Below, piece after piece: positions 41,367-50,260 of a DNA stretch of 64,000 bases. Every line of letters begins with the position of its first letter. Positions within the stretch are counted from its first letter, which is position 1. Source of the DNA: an uncultured Bacteroidota bacterium (GTDB lineage Bacteria; Bacteroidota; Bacteroidia; Flavobacteriales; Flavobacteriaceae); the NCBI GenBank assembly GCA_902616905.1, contig CACMUP010000006.1:1-64000 (forward strand), read 5' to 3'. The notes under the pieces were generated by a model that was given only the letters and a program-made list of their open reading frames with translations, was not told where the DNA came from and did no database searches. Made by a program: the position numbers and the translations under genes.

Positions 41367-43748
41367 ATGCAGGCTCAAATGAGAAGAAATAAACGACCAA
41401 ACTTTTGGGGCCTGGTGGCAAGAATCATATTGAGAAATAGAGTTCTAATCTTATTAGGTATTTTACTTCTTACTATTTTTTGGTCAACTCATTGGAAACA
41501 AATGCAGTTTACCTTTACTGAAGCCAACTTACTTCCAGATAACCATCCAGAAAACATCTTATACCAATCCTTTACTAAAATCTTTGGTGAAGAAGGAAAT
41601 ATTATTGTCATAGCTCTTCAAGACAGTATCTTCTTTAAAAGAGACAAACGGGAAGTTTGGAAAAATTTGAATAAAAAAATTCAGGAATTTGATGAGATTA
41701 AATTTGTTCTTTCAACAGAAAATATTCAAGAATTAGTGAAAGACAATAAAAAACAAAGTTTTTTCTTAAAGTCTTTATCTGAAACGTTGCCCCCTAAGGT
41801 TAAAGAAGCAGAAAAATTTAAAGAAAAATTATTCCTAGAGCTTCCATTTTACGATAACTTACTATATGATAAAACATCAAATACTATTCGCTCCATAATT
41901 TACATGGATCCTAACGTAGTCAATACAGCGCACCGTAAAGACTTTATTTTCAATATTTTCATCCCGTTAATCAATGATTTTGAAAAAAACTCAAAAACCG
42001 ATGTCCGAGTTTCAGGAATGCCTTACATTCGCACTTTAAACGCTCAAAATATTGTAGACGAAATCGGTCTGTTTGTTCTAGGAGCGACCTTGATTACATC
42101 TCTTATTTTCTTCCTATTTTTCCGTTCCTTCCGTGCCACTTTTATTTCACTATCTGTAGTTGCTATTGGGGTTATGTGGGCTTTTGGAATCTTAGGCTGG
42201 CTTCGCTATGAAATCACAGTTCTTACCGCTTTAATTCCTCCTTTGATTATTGTGATTGGGGTCCCTAATTGTATTTTCTTAATAAATAAATATCAACAGG
42301 AAATTGCAAAACACAGAAATCAAGCTAAATCATTGCAGCGTGTCATCTCCAAAATTGGAAATGCAACGTTGATGACTAACCTGACAACTGCCTCAGGTTT
42401 TGCAACCTTCATTTTAACTAATAGTAAAATTTTAAAAGAATTTGGTATTGTTGCCTCCATTAATATTATTTCAATTTTTCTTTTATCTCTTTTAATTATT
42501 CCTATTATCTACAGCTTTATGGCGCGACCAAATAAAAAGCACTTAAAACATTTGAAGAACAAAATAGTAGATTTTTTTGTTTCTTGGATGGAAAACAAGG
42601 TTCGCAAAAAAAGAATAAATGTTTATTTAGTTTCTTTATTTGGACTAATCATAGGTATTATGGGGATTTATCAGATTAAAATTTCTGGAAGTCTAATTGA
42701 AGACATGCCTAAGAGCGCTGATTTTTTCAAAGACATTCTTTTTTTTGATGATAACTTTAACGGAATTGTACCCTTAGAAATTTGGGTGGATAGCAAACGT
42801 GAAAACGGTATCGTTAAACCTGCAACCTTAAACAGAATGAATCGCCTACAAGAAACAATCGAAGAAATTCCTGAATTAGCCCCTCCACTTTCTGTTGTGA
42901 ATGCCGTAAAATATGCAAAACAGGCATATTACAACGGAAATCCTAACTACTACGATCTCCCAACTTCTCAAGAAAATAGTTTTATTTATCCCTATTTAAA
43001 CAAATCTAACAAAAACGGTCAGCTTCTTGATGGATATGTTGACAGTACAGGACAATTTGGTCGAATTACCACTTACATGAAGGATATCAAAACCGAGCGT
43101 ATGGAAGAAATCGAAACAGACTTAATTGAATCTATTGATAAAATTTTTCCTGAAGAACGCTATGGAGTAAAGATTACAGGAAAATCTCTATTATTTTTAA
43201 AAGGAACTAAATACCTCATAAATAATTTAATCTTATCGTTGAGTTTAGCAATTTTATTGATTGCTGTTTTTATGGCATTTCTTTTTCGGTCTTTTAAGAT
43301 GATCATTATCTCTTTAATACCAAACCTGTTGCCTTTGATTATTACTGCAGGTGTAATGGGCTTTGTAGGCATCCCTCTAAAACCTTCAACCATTCTTGTG
43401 TTTAGTATTGCCTTTGGAATTTCAGTTGATGACACAATTCACTTTTTAGCAAAATATAGACAAGAACTTATTGCTAACGGGTGGAAAATTAACAAGGCCG
43501 TATTTGCAGCCTTGCGAGAAACTGGAATAAGTATGTTTTATACATCAGTTGTTCTGTTTTTCGGTTTTTCAGTGTTTATGTCTTCTAACTTTGGAGGAAC
43601 ACAAGCCCTTGGCGGACTTGTAGCAGTAACCTTAATGATGGCGATGCTTGCCAATTTAATCCTGCTTCCATCACTTCTTATTTCACTTGAAGATACTATC
43701 AGCAATGACAAAGTCCTGAAAGAACCTAAACTGGAGATATTAGACTAA
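41367..43748 (+). CDS. RND-superfamily MMPL-type transporter
   Basis: A 793-residue membrane protein with twelve helices in two repeats (helix 1, soluble domain, five helices, then again). RND marks include LTALIPPLIIVIGVPNCIFL and SIAFGISVDDTIHFLAKY with paired Asp of the proton path, and VTLMMAMLANLILLPSLL at the end. The soluble domains are small, and no membrane-fusion or outer-membrane partner is nearby, so it resembles the MMPL/hydrophobe exporters (lipid or sterol-like substrate) rather than drug pumps; substrate unknown. Confidence 0.86.
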   Translation: MQAQMRRNKRPNFWGLVARIILRNRVLILLGILLLTIFWSTHWKQMQFTFTEANLLPDNHPENILYQSFTKIFGEEGNIIVIALQDSIFFKRDKREVWKNLNKKIQEFDEIKFVLSTENIQELVKDNKKQSFFLKSLSETLPPKVKEAEKFKEKLFLELPFYDNLLYDKTSNTIRSIIYMDPNVVNTAHRKDFIFNIFIPLINDFEKNSKTDVRVSGMPYIRTLNAQNIVDEIGLFVLGATLITSLIFFLFFRSFRATFISLSVVAIGVMWAFGILGWLRYEITVLTALIPPLIIVIGVPNCIFLINKYQQEIAKHRNQAKSLQRVISKIGNATLMTNLTTASGFATFILTNSKILKEFGIVASINIISIFLLSLLIIPIIYSFMARPNKKHLKHLKNKIVDFFVSWMENKVRKKRINVYLVSLFGLIIGIMGIYQIKISGSLIEDMPKSADFFKDILFFDDNFNGIVPLEIWVDSKRENGIVKPATLNRMNRLQETIEEIPELAPPLSVVNAVKYAKQAYYNGNPNYYDLPTSQENSFIYPYLNKSNKNGQLLDGYVDSTGQFGRITTYMKDIKTERMEEIETDLIESIDKIFPEERYGVKITGKSLLFLKGTKYLINNLILSLSLAILLIAVFMAFLFRSFKMIIISLIPNLLPLIITAGVMGFVGIPLKPSTILVFSIAFGISVDDTIHFLAKYRQELIANGWKINKAVFAALRETGISMFYTSVVLFFGFSVFMSSNFGGTQALGGLVAVTLMMAMLANLILLPSLLISLEDTISNDKVLKEPKLEILD

Positions 43749-43790
43749 AATTTCAGATCTAGGATTACAAGAAACTTTCTGAAATAAACT

Positions 43791-43798
43791 TATCTTTG
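43791..43798 (+). promoter_or_regulatory. -7 promoter element upstream of asnS (TATCTTTG)
   Basis: TATCTTTG is an exact TAnnTTTG match, 81 bases before the asnS ATG at 43880; it also supports that start, leaving an untranslated leader of about 75 bases in which I see no strong structure. Confidence 0.45.
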
Positions 43799-43879
43799 TA
43801 AGCCAAATATTAAAAACCTTCCCAGAAATAAAACGAGATGATTCGCGCACAAAACGCAGGCAGAAAAACACTTAAATTG

Positions 43880-45313
43880 ATGAAAGCAACGAAAATAAAA
43901 ACCCTTTTAAAAAAATCAGAAATTAACAAAAAATTAATCGTACAGGGATGGGTAAAAACTTTTCGGGCAAACAGATTTATTGCACTAAATGATGGTTCTT
44001 CTTTAAAAAACCTGCAATGCGTTGTTGACTTTGAAAATCTAGAAGAGTCTTTACTCAAAAGAATTAATACAGGAGCTGCTCTCTTCTTAGAGGGCAAATT
44101 AGTTGAAAGTCAGGGAGGAGGTCAAAAAGTAGAATTACAAGTAGAAAAACTCGAAGTATTAGGAGATTCAGACCCTGAAAAATATCCAATTCAACCAAAA
44201 AAACACAGTCTAGAATTTTTAAGAGAAAAAGCCCATTTGAGAGTTCGTACAACCACTTTTGCTGCAGTAATGCGAATCCGATCAAGGCTTTCATATGCTA
44301 TTCATAACTTTTTTCAAGAACAAGGTTTTTATCATATTAACACACCTATTATAACAGGAAGTGATGCTGAAGGTGCGGGAGAGATGTTTCGCGTGACCAC
44401 CTTAGATGTTAAAAATCCGCCTCTAAATGAGGCGGGTAATCCAGACTATAAACAAGACTTTTTTGGCAAAGAAACCAACCTTACAGTTTCAGGACAATTA
44501 GAGGCTGAGACATATGCACTGGGCCTTGGTGAAGTTTACACCTTTGGTCCGACCTTTAGAGCTGAAAACTCTAACACTGCGAGGCACCTTGCAGAATTCT
44601 GGATGATAGAGCCTGAAATGGCCTTCTATGACTTGACAGATAATATGAATTTAGCTGAAAAATTCATCACATGTGTTTTAAAAGAAATACTAGATAATTG
44701 TATTGAAGATTTAGAATTTTTAGATGAACGCCTCACCAAAGAAGATCAAATCAAACCCCAAGCCGAAAGAAGTCCAATGAGACTTATAGAAAAGATTAAA
44801 TTTATAATAAATAATGACTTTAAACGTGTTAGCTATACTGAGGCTTTTGAAATTCTTTGCAATTCAAACCGGAATAAGAAAAAGAAATTTAAATTTCCTT
44901 TAAGCGAATGGGGAGTAGATCTTCATAGTGAACACGAACGTTATTTAGTTGAAAATCATTTCAATTGTCCTGTAATTCTTTACGATTATCCAGCTAATAT
45001 AAAAGCATTTTATATGAGAAGAAATGAAGATAATAAAACTGTTAGAGCAATGGATATTTTATTTCCTGGTATTGGTGAAATTGTTGGTGGCTCACAAAGA
45101 GAAGAGAGACTGGAAGTTTTGGAAAAAAGAATCGAGGAAATGAATATTGATAAGAAGGAATTATGGTGGTATTTAGACTTAAGAAGGTTTGGCACTGTTC
45201 CTCATAGTGGATTTGGATTGGGTTTTGAGAGATTAGTTCAATTTACTACTGGAATGAGTAATATTCGAGACGTGATACCTTTCCCAAGAACCCCACTAAA
45301 TGCGAGTTTCTAA
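43880..45313 (+). CDS. asnS: Asparaginyl-tRNA synthetase
   Basis: A 477-residue class IIb synthetase. N-terminal OB-fold anticodon domain ([20 protein letters not shown]), then motif 2 [26 protein letters not shown] and motif 3 [27 protein letters not shown] distinguishes AsnRS from AspRS. I chose [10 protein letters not shown] rather than an upstream ATG at 43838 that adds 14 unrelated residues. It is followed 43 bases later by rpoN. Confidence 0.95.
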   Translation: MKATKIKTLLKKSEINKKLIVQGWVKTFRANRFIALNDGSSLKNLQCVVDFENLEESLLKRINTGAALFLEGKLVESQGGGQKVELQVEKLEVLGDSDPEKYPIQPKKHSLEFLREKAHLRVRTTTFAAVMRIRSRLSYAIHNFFQEQGFYHINTPIITGSDAEGAGEMFRVTTLDVKNPPLNEAGNPDYKQDFFGKETNLTVSGQLEAETYALGLGEVYTFGPTFRAENSNTARHLAEFWMIEPEMAFYDLTDNMNLAEKFITCVLKEILDNCIEDLEFLDERLTKEDQIKPQAERSPMRLIEKIKFIINNDFKRVSYTEAFEILCNSNRNKKKKFKFPLSEWGVDLHSEHERYLVENHFNCPVILYDYPANIKAFYMRRNEDNKTVRAMDILFPGIGEIVGGSQREERLEVLEKRIEEMNIDKKELWWYLDLRRFGTVPHSGFGLGFERLVQFTTGMSNIRDVIPFPRTPLNASF

Positions 45314-45356
45314 ATGAAAGTAAAATACATATCTTTATAATAAACACTTTAATTCC

Positions 45357-46796
45357 ATGTTAAAGCAACAATTACAAATTAAGCTTTCACAAAAATTATC
45401 TCCTCAGCAAATTCAACTGATGAAGATGATTCAACTTTCAACATTAGAATTAGAGCAAAAAATTGAAGCTGAAATTGGAGAAAATCCTGCTCTTGAAAGT
45501 GGAAAAGAAGAATTATCAAATGACTTTTCAGAATTAGATAATGGAAATGAAAATTTGGAGGCAAGTAAAATTGATATTGATCAATATGTAAGTGATACTG
45601 AAATTCCATCATATAAACTTTACACAAATAATTATAGCGGTGATAAAGAAGATAACGCAATCCCTTTTTCAGGTGGAATAAGTTTCCATCAGTTTTTGTC
45701 TCAACAAATTGGAAATCTAATTCTACCAAAAGAAGAAATTGAAATTGCAAAGTTTATAATTGGTAGTATTGATGATAGTGGTTATTTAAGAAGAAATAAT
45801 GAAGAGCTAAGTGATGATTTAGCATTTACTCAAAATATCATTGTTGATAAAAATATAATAGAAAAAATAGTGAGATCAGTCCAATCTCTTGAACCAACTG
45901 GTGTCGGTGCACGTACACTCCAAGAATGTCTTCTACTTCAACTATTGAAAAAGAAAAAAGATCGTCCTGAACTAGACACCGCAATAAAAATAATTAAAGT
46001 ACATTTTAATCTTTTTAGTCTCAAACACTACCAAAAATTGCAAGAGAAATTAAGTGTTAATAAAGAAGAACTTAAAAAAGCTTTAGATATTATTAGTAAA
46101 TTAAATCCCAAACCTGGTGGAGCACTTGCTTCTATAAATCAAAATACCCAGATAGTTCCGGATTTTATTTTAACAGTTGATGAAGGTGAACTAAATGTAA
46201 ATTTAAATCAAAGAAATGCACCAGAGTTAAGGATTTCTAACACATATAGAGAGATGCTCTTAGGATATTCAAAATCTGATTCTAAATTAGAATCACAAGA
46301 AGAAGCTGTACAATTTATCAAACAAAAATTAGACTCAGCTCAATGGTTTATTGATGCTATCAAACAGCGTCACCAAACTTTATCGTTAACAATCAATGCT
46401 ATTATTGAAATTCAAAAAGAATATTTCATAACTGGGGACGAGAAAAAACTAAAGCCTATGATCTTAAAAGATATAGCAGATAAGATAAATATGGATATTT
46501 CTACTATTTCACGGGTTGCAAGTAGTAAGTATATTGAAACACCGTATGGCACAAAATTACTCAAAACTTTTTTTTCGGAAGGTTTAAAAAAAGAAGATGG
46601 AGAAGATGTTTCATCTATTGAAATTAAAAATATTTTAGAACAACTTATTTTAGAAGAAAATAAAAAAAAGCCTCTGACAGATAATATATTATCTACAAAA
46701 ATGAAAGAAAAAGGATATATAGTAGCAAGAAGGACTGTTGCAAAATATAGAGAACAACTAGAAATACCTGTTGCAAGACTTCGAAAGGAATTATAA
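45357..46796 (+). CDS. rpoN: RNA polymerase sigma-54 factor
   Basis: A 479-residue alternative sigma factor. Region I with glutamine/leucine repeats (LKQQLQIKLSQKLSPQQIQL), an acidic linker, the core-binding region, the HTH (ISTISRVASSKYIETPYGT) and the RpoN box RRTVAKYREQL near the C-terminus. It requires enhancer-binding AAA+ activators, none of which is in the window. A near match to the -7 element, TATCTTTA, lies 20 bases before the ATG. The 3' end overlaps the convergent barrel gene by 6 bases. Confidence 0.96.
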   Translation: MLKQQLQIKLSQKLSPQQIQLMKMIQLSTLELEQKIEAEIGENPALESGKEELSNDFSELDNGNENLEASKIDIDQYVSDTEIPSYKLYTNNYSGDKEDNAIPFSGGISFHQFLSQQIGNLILPKEEIEIAKFIIGSIDDSGYLRRNNEELSDDLAFTQNIIVDKNIIEKIVRSVQSLEPTGVGARTLQECLLLQLLKKKKDRPELDTAIKIIKVHFNLFSLKHYQKLQEKLSVNKEELKKALDIISKLNPKPGGALASINQNTQIVPDFILTVDEGELNVNLNQRNAPELRISNTYREMLLGYSKSDSKLESQEEAVQFIKQKLDSAQWFIDAIKQRHQTLSLTINAIIEIQKEYFITGDEKKLKPMILKDIADKINMDISTISRVASSKYIETPYGTKLLKTFFSEGLKKEDGEDVSSIEIKNILEQLILEENKKKPLTDNILSTKMKEKGYIVARRTVAKYREQLEIPVARLRKEL

Positions 46797-47498
46797 AATA
46801 TAGAAAATAAGTCCAAATTTTATTGGTGTTAATGTAATTGAAAAATTCCGATTATCTCTAGGTATAGAACTGAAAATAGGATTTAGTCTATAAGCCAAAT
46901 AAAAATTCCAAGTATTATACCCAAAACTTAAGTGGGCCGTTGATCCCCATTTTTTTAATTCATCTGGGAATAAGATTATATTTGAGTTTTGTTTCGCTTT
47001 ATTTTTAAAATTCCAGTTTAAAGAAACACCTCCATAAATTCTCCAAAAAGCAAAATTATTATACGTTGCATTTCGCCAACGAATTGTGATCGGAATCTCG
47101 AAAGATTTAATTGAAAAATAAAGTGGGCTCTCAAAATCTAAATCAGTTTCAGAAAAGCTGTATCCTCTCTCCTCTGAATATGATAGGTTAGTATTGTACC
47201 TTTCAAAACTCACACCTAGTCCTAAACCTGTTGAAAATTTACTAGATGAAACAAGTGGAATGTCTCTAATTATCCCCAATTGAAAATGTCTTGATAAGGC
47301 TTTTGGTTTAAAATCTTCTACATTACTCTTTAAAGAAGCCAAGGATATTCCCAAATAAATTTGGTCTTCTCGAAAAAAATTTAAATTTTCCACAGTAGCC
47401 AAATCCTGTCCAAAGAGTTTTGAACAAAAGAATATTGTCAATATTAAATAATGACCTACAATAAATTTAAAAGAATATTTAAGTTTATAAATTATCAC
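46791..47498 (-). CDS. PorT-like outer-membrane beta-barrel protein
   Basis: A 235-residue protein with an N-terminal signal (hydrophobic to FCSKLFGQ) followed by alternating amphipathic strands such as GLGLGVSFERYNTNLSY, IPITIRWRNATYNNFAFWRIYGG across strands, LSFGYNTWNFYLAYRLNP and a final aromatic FGLIFYIL. This is an eight-strand porin-like barrel. PorT proteins belong to the type IX secretion machinery in Bacteroidota, and the neighbourhood (rpoN, ExbD genes) is one where PorT occurs; without other por genes here the assignment stays probable only. Confidence 0.65.
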   Translation of the reverse strand: MIIYKLKYSFKFIVGHYLILTIFFCSKLFGQDLATVENLNFFREDQIYLGISLASLKSNVEDFKPKALSRHFQLGIIRDIPLVSSSKFSTGLGLGVSFERYNTNLSYSEERGYSFSETDLDFESPLYFSIKSFEIPITIRWRNATYNNFAFWRIYGGVSLNWNFKNKAKQNSNIILFPDELKKWGSTAHLSFGYNTWNFYLAYRLNPIFSSIPRDNRNFSITLTPIKFGLIFYIL

Positions 47499-47508
47499 AG
47501 GATAATGT

Positions 47509-47539
47509 AAAAAAAAAAGTGCCTAAGAAAGACACTTTT
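47509..47539 (-). terminator. Intrinsic terminator of the exbB-exbD operon
   Basis: On the minus strand AAAAGTG (47539-47533) pairs with CACTTTT (47521-47515) over an 11-base loop and is followed by T residues to 47509. It lies 18 bases after the second exbD stop (the gene ends at 47557) and before the barrel gene, so it closes the energizer operon. Confidence 0.8.
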
Positions 47540-47556
47540 GTTAGATATCAATATTT

Positions 47557-48039
47557 TTAATTTAAATTTTGAGTGTAGTCTCCAACTCTAGTGGTATAAT
47601 TTATTTTTAATGCTTGAACTTTTCTCAATTCTTGTTTTATGTCTTGAATTAAACCCATTTTTGTATCACTATCGACTTTAAGTGCTGTAGTAAGAACATT
47701 TTGAAGTTCTTGTCTCTTAGAAGCTCTTTCAGCTAAAATAAAAGCTCCAACTTCATCAACAGAAGCAAACTTATCATTTAATTGTATTCTAGCACTAGTT
47801 CCATATTTATCTTGATATCTTGATGATGGTTTTCCCGCATAGATATACATAACTCTGTCTTTTTTATCCAACTTTTGGATTTGATCTGCAGCAGGTAGTT
47901 TGTTGACAACCATGAGTGTACTATCTCTCATGACTGTTGCAACCATGAAAAAAAACAGCAACATGAAAACAATATCTGGAAGTGAAGCCGTGGAAATTGC
48001 GGGTAAGTTCCCTCCTTTTTTCTTTTTAAATTTAGACAT
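47557..48039 (-). CDS. exbD: ExbD/TolR-family protein (second copy)
   Basis: A 160-residue single-pass protein. After a basic start comes the membrane helix with the proton-path Asp (STASLPDIVFMLLFFFMVA), then a periplasmic domain. ExbD dimers sit inside the ExbB pentamer and pass proton-motive force to TonB or Tol. Tandem exbD genes, as here, are common in Bacteroidota. It is the last gene before the terminator, 11 bases after the first exbD. Confidence 0.93.
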   Translation of the reverse strand: MSKFKKKKGGNLPAISTASLPDIVFMLLFFFMVATVMRDSTLMVVNKLPAADQIQKLDKKDRVMYIYAGKPSSRYQDKYGTSARIQLNDKFASVDEVGAFILAERASKRQELQNVLTTALKVDSDTKMGLIQDIKQELRKVQALKINYTTRVGDYTQNLN

Positions 48040-48050
48040 TATAAATAAAA

Positions 48051-48674
48051 TTAATTTAGTTTATTCGATTCTGCTTCTGACAATTTCTGAGGATACATAG
48101 ACTTAACCTGGTCCAGTTTTGGTTTTAAATCCTCAGAAGTATCTGCGCTTGTTCTTGGATCGTCATACTGCTTTTGAGCTTCTACAAAATTGATCCCAAG
48201 ATTAGGATATAACCTAACAAACTCTCTATTTCTTAGGTCATTGTATGCCGCTACAAGTTCATTTTGAACCGCAATATATACCTTATAAGAGGTTTCCCTA
48301 TCGTTTTTTAAGGAAATAATTGCTTTATCAGGATTATCGGATGATGTTTCATCTCGTTCACCTTGACAATAATCGCAAGCTTCATCACCAACACCTCCTC
48401 CATTATCAAGAAACGAGATTGCAAGAGATCTAAGGTCAGCTATATCAACTAATTCTTCTTCAACTAAGAGTTGGTCGTTCTTGCTAACTAAAACTGTAAA
48501 TATATTTTTTTCCCTAATGATAGGAGGATCAACTTGGTCTTCCATTGGTGGTAATTTTCTATTTAAACCACTATCGGTCTCAATGGTTGTTGTTACTAGG
48601 AAAAAAATAAGTAATAAGAATGCTATGTCAGCCATTGAACCAGCATTTACTTCAGGAGCTGCTCTTTTTGCCAT
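48051..48674 (-). CDS. exbD: ExbD/TolR-family protein (first copy, extended periplasmic domain)
   Basis: A 207-residue ExbD with the helix VNAGSMADIAFLLLIFFLVT carrying the conserved Asp. Its periplasmic part is longer than in the second copy and contains an acidic, glycine-rich insertion with two close cysteines (DEACDYCQGE, about residues 96-105), able to form a disulfide. The two copies are probably not interchangeable. It follows the 149-residue membrane protein by 6 bases. Confidence 0.92.
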   Translation of the reverse strand: MAKRAAPEVNAGSMADIAFLLLIFFLVTTTIETDSGLNRKLPPMEDQVDPPIIREKNIFTVLVSKNDQLLVEEELVDIADLRSLAISFLDNGGGVGDEACDYCQGERDETSSDNPDKAIISLKNDRETSYKVYIAVQNELVAAYNDLRNREFVRLYPNLGINFVEAQKQYDDPRTSADTSEDLKPKLDQVKSMYPQKLSEAESNKLN

Positions 48675-48680
48675 AATTTA

Positions 48681-49130
48681 TTATCTATTTAAAAATTTTC
48701 TTGCCCCAGAAAAAATCATTGATAAAATTGCTAGTGCTGCGAGAATATAAAACATTCGCAAGCCAGCTCCTACCCATCTAGAACCTGAAGCTGATAATAC
48801 CTCACCATCTTTCATAGGTGTTTCGACTCCAGTAGATAAAACAAAAGAAATACCCATTACAGCAAGGAAACATCCAACAAAAATTAATGATTTTTTTAGT
48901 TTTTCTGAACTTGACGCTAAATTTATTAATGAAAAAATAATAGTTACAGCTACTGTTACAAGAAGAATAGCCATTGCTAGAGAAACTAGTGGTGTGACCG
49001 ATCCAAAATCACCAGCACTGGCTGCCATTTTAATCTCCTCGTCTCCTACACCAATAATTCTAAATAAAAATATTACTCCAAGCAAACCAAATACAGCACT
49101 GATTATTTTAACAATTGTTTGAATATTCAT
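48681..49130 (-). CDS. Four-helix membrane protein of the exbB-exbD operon
   Basis: A 149-residue protein with four hydrophobic helices (about 7-26, 44-70, 78-98 and 122-143) and a short polar loop containing PMKDGEVLSASGSRWVG. I do not recognise a named family with a function. It lies between exbB and the first exbD with gaps of 24 and 6 bases, so it probably assembles with or helps the energizer complex. Confidence 0.72.
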   Translation of the reverse strand: MNIQTIVKIISAVFGLLGVIFLFRIIGVGDEEIKMAASAGDFGSVTPLVSLAMAILLVTVAVTIIFSLINLASSSEKLKKSLIFVGCFLAVMGISFVLSTGVETPMKDGEVLSASGSRWVGAGLRMFYILAALAILSMIFSGARKFLNR

Positions 49131-49154
49131 ATTAATTTGTAATTAGGATATTAA

Positions 49155-49916
49155 TTATTTTTTCTTTGCAACTAAAATGTCAATAAGTGTAATTGATGCA
49201 TCTTCCATATCATTAACAATACTATCTATTTTGGCAACAATGTAATTATAAAAAACTTGTAAAATAATTGCTACTATGAGACCAAAAACAGTTGTTAAAA
49301 GTGCAACTTTGATTCCACCTGCAACAAGCGAGGGTTGCATATCTCCTGCAGCTTCTATCTTATCAAAAGCTTGAATCATCCCAATTACTGTTCCCATAAA
49401 ACCAAGCATCGGTGCTAGTGCAATAAATAAAGAAATCCACGAAACATTTTTTTCTAATTGACCCATTTGTACTCCACCATAGGCAACTACTGCTTTTTCT
49501 GCACTTTCAATCCCTTCATCCATTCTATCGAGTCCTTGATAAAAAATTGAAGCAACTGGACCTTTGGTATTCCTACAGAATTCTTTGGCGGCATCTACGC
49601 CTCCCGAAGAAAGTGCTTCTTCAACCCCATCTGTTAATTTTTTTGTATTTGTTGTAGCCAAGTTCAGGAACAAGATTCGCTCAATTGCAATCGCAAGTCC
49701 TAAAATTAAACATATCAAAACAATACCCATAAAACCAGGGCCACCTTCTATAAATCGTTTTTTTAACTCTTGTGTGAAAGACGCAGACTCAGCAGGTATT
49801 TCTTCGTCTTGAGTAATTAAATTTGCTGGAGCATTAGCCGTATTATTTATTATAATATTTGCCTTAGCTGTTGCTATGAAACCTAATAAAATAATGGCAA
49901 TAAATAGTTTTCTCAT
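49155..49916 (-). CDS. exbB: MotA/TolQ/ExbB-family proton channel protein
   Basis: A 253-residue membrane protein. It has an N-terminal cleavable-looking signal (FIATAKA), a first membrane helix (GPGFMGIVLICLILGLAIAI), a cytosolic loop and the two family helices: LFIALAPMLGFMGTVIGMIQ and the following VALLTTVFGLIVAIILQVF with the conserved Thr/Gly positions. It forms the proton channel with the two ExbD proteins; no tonB gene is in the operon. Confidence 0.93.
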   Translation of the reverse strand: MRKLFIAIILLGFIATAKANIIINNTANAPANLITQDEEIPAESASFTQELKKRFIEGGPGFMGIVLICLILGLAIAIERILFLNLATTNTKKLTDGVEEALSSGGVDAAKEFCRNTKGPVASIFYQGLDRMDEGIESAEKAVVAYGGVQMGQLEKNVSWISLFIALAPMLGFMGTVIGMIQAFDKIEAAGDMQPSLVAGGIKVALLTTVFGLIVAIILQVFYNYIVAKIDSIVNDMEDASITLIDILVAKKK

Positions 49917-50260
49917 TTTTATTATTGTTTGTTCTTTAAAATTAAATGCGGTTAAAGATAAAAAAAAATATAAATGATATTAATTTTTTGTGTAATCTCG
50001 TCAAATAAACTAAGTTATAGTTTAGCAGAAACCTGAATTCTAATTAATGAATGTTTCTAAATTTAACTTACTTACAACAATAAAACTTTTACTTCAAGTA
50101 GAACTAATCGAAACAAATGAAAACTAATTTTAGTTGATATCCAGACCTATTTATTCGGAATAATTGATATTTATATATTTAATAAAAGGTCTAAATTATT
50201 AAAATCGAAGAGTTTAAATACAAAAGACAAATAGTATAAATCGGAAAAAACAATTAATTT
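49917..50260. other. 344-base gap: promoter region of the exbB operon and end of the GH20 transcript
   Basis: No protein-coding frame or RNA gene is seen. On the minus strand a near match to the -7 element, TATCTTTA (49960-49953), lies 37 bases before the exbB ATG. The rest is very AT-rich without a convincing hairpin. Confidence 0.45.
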
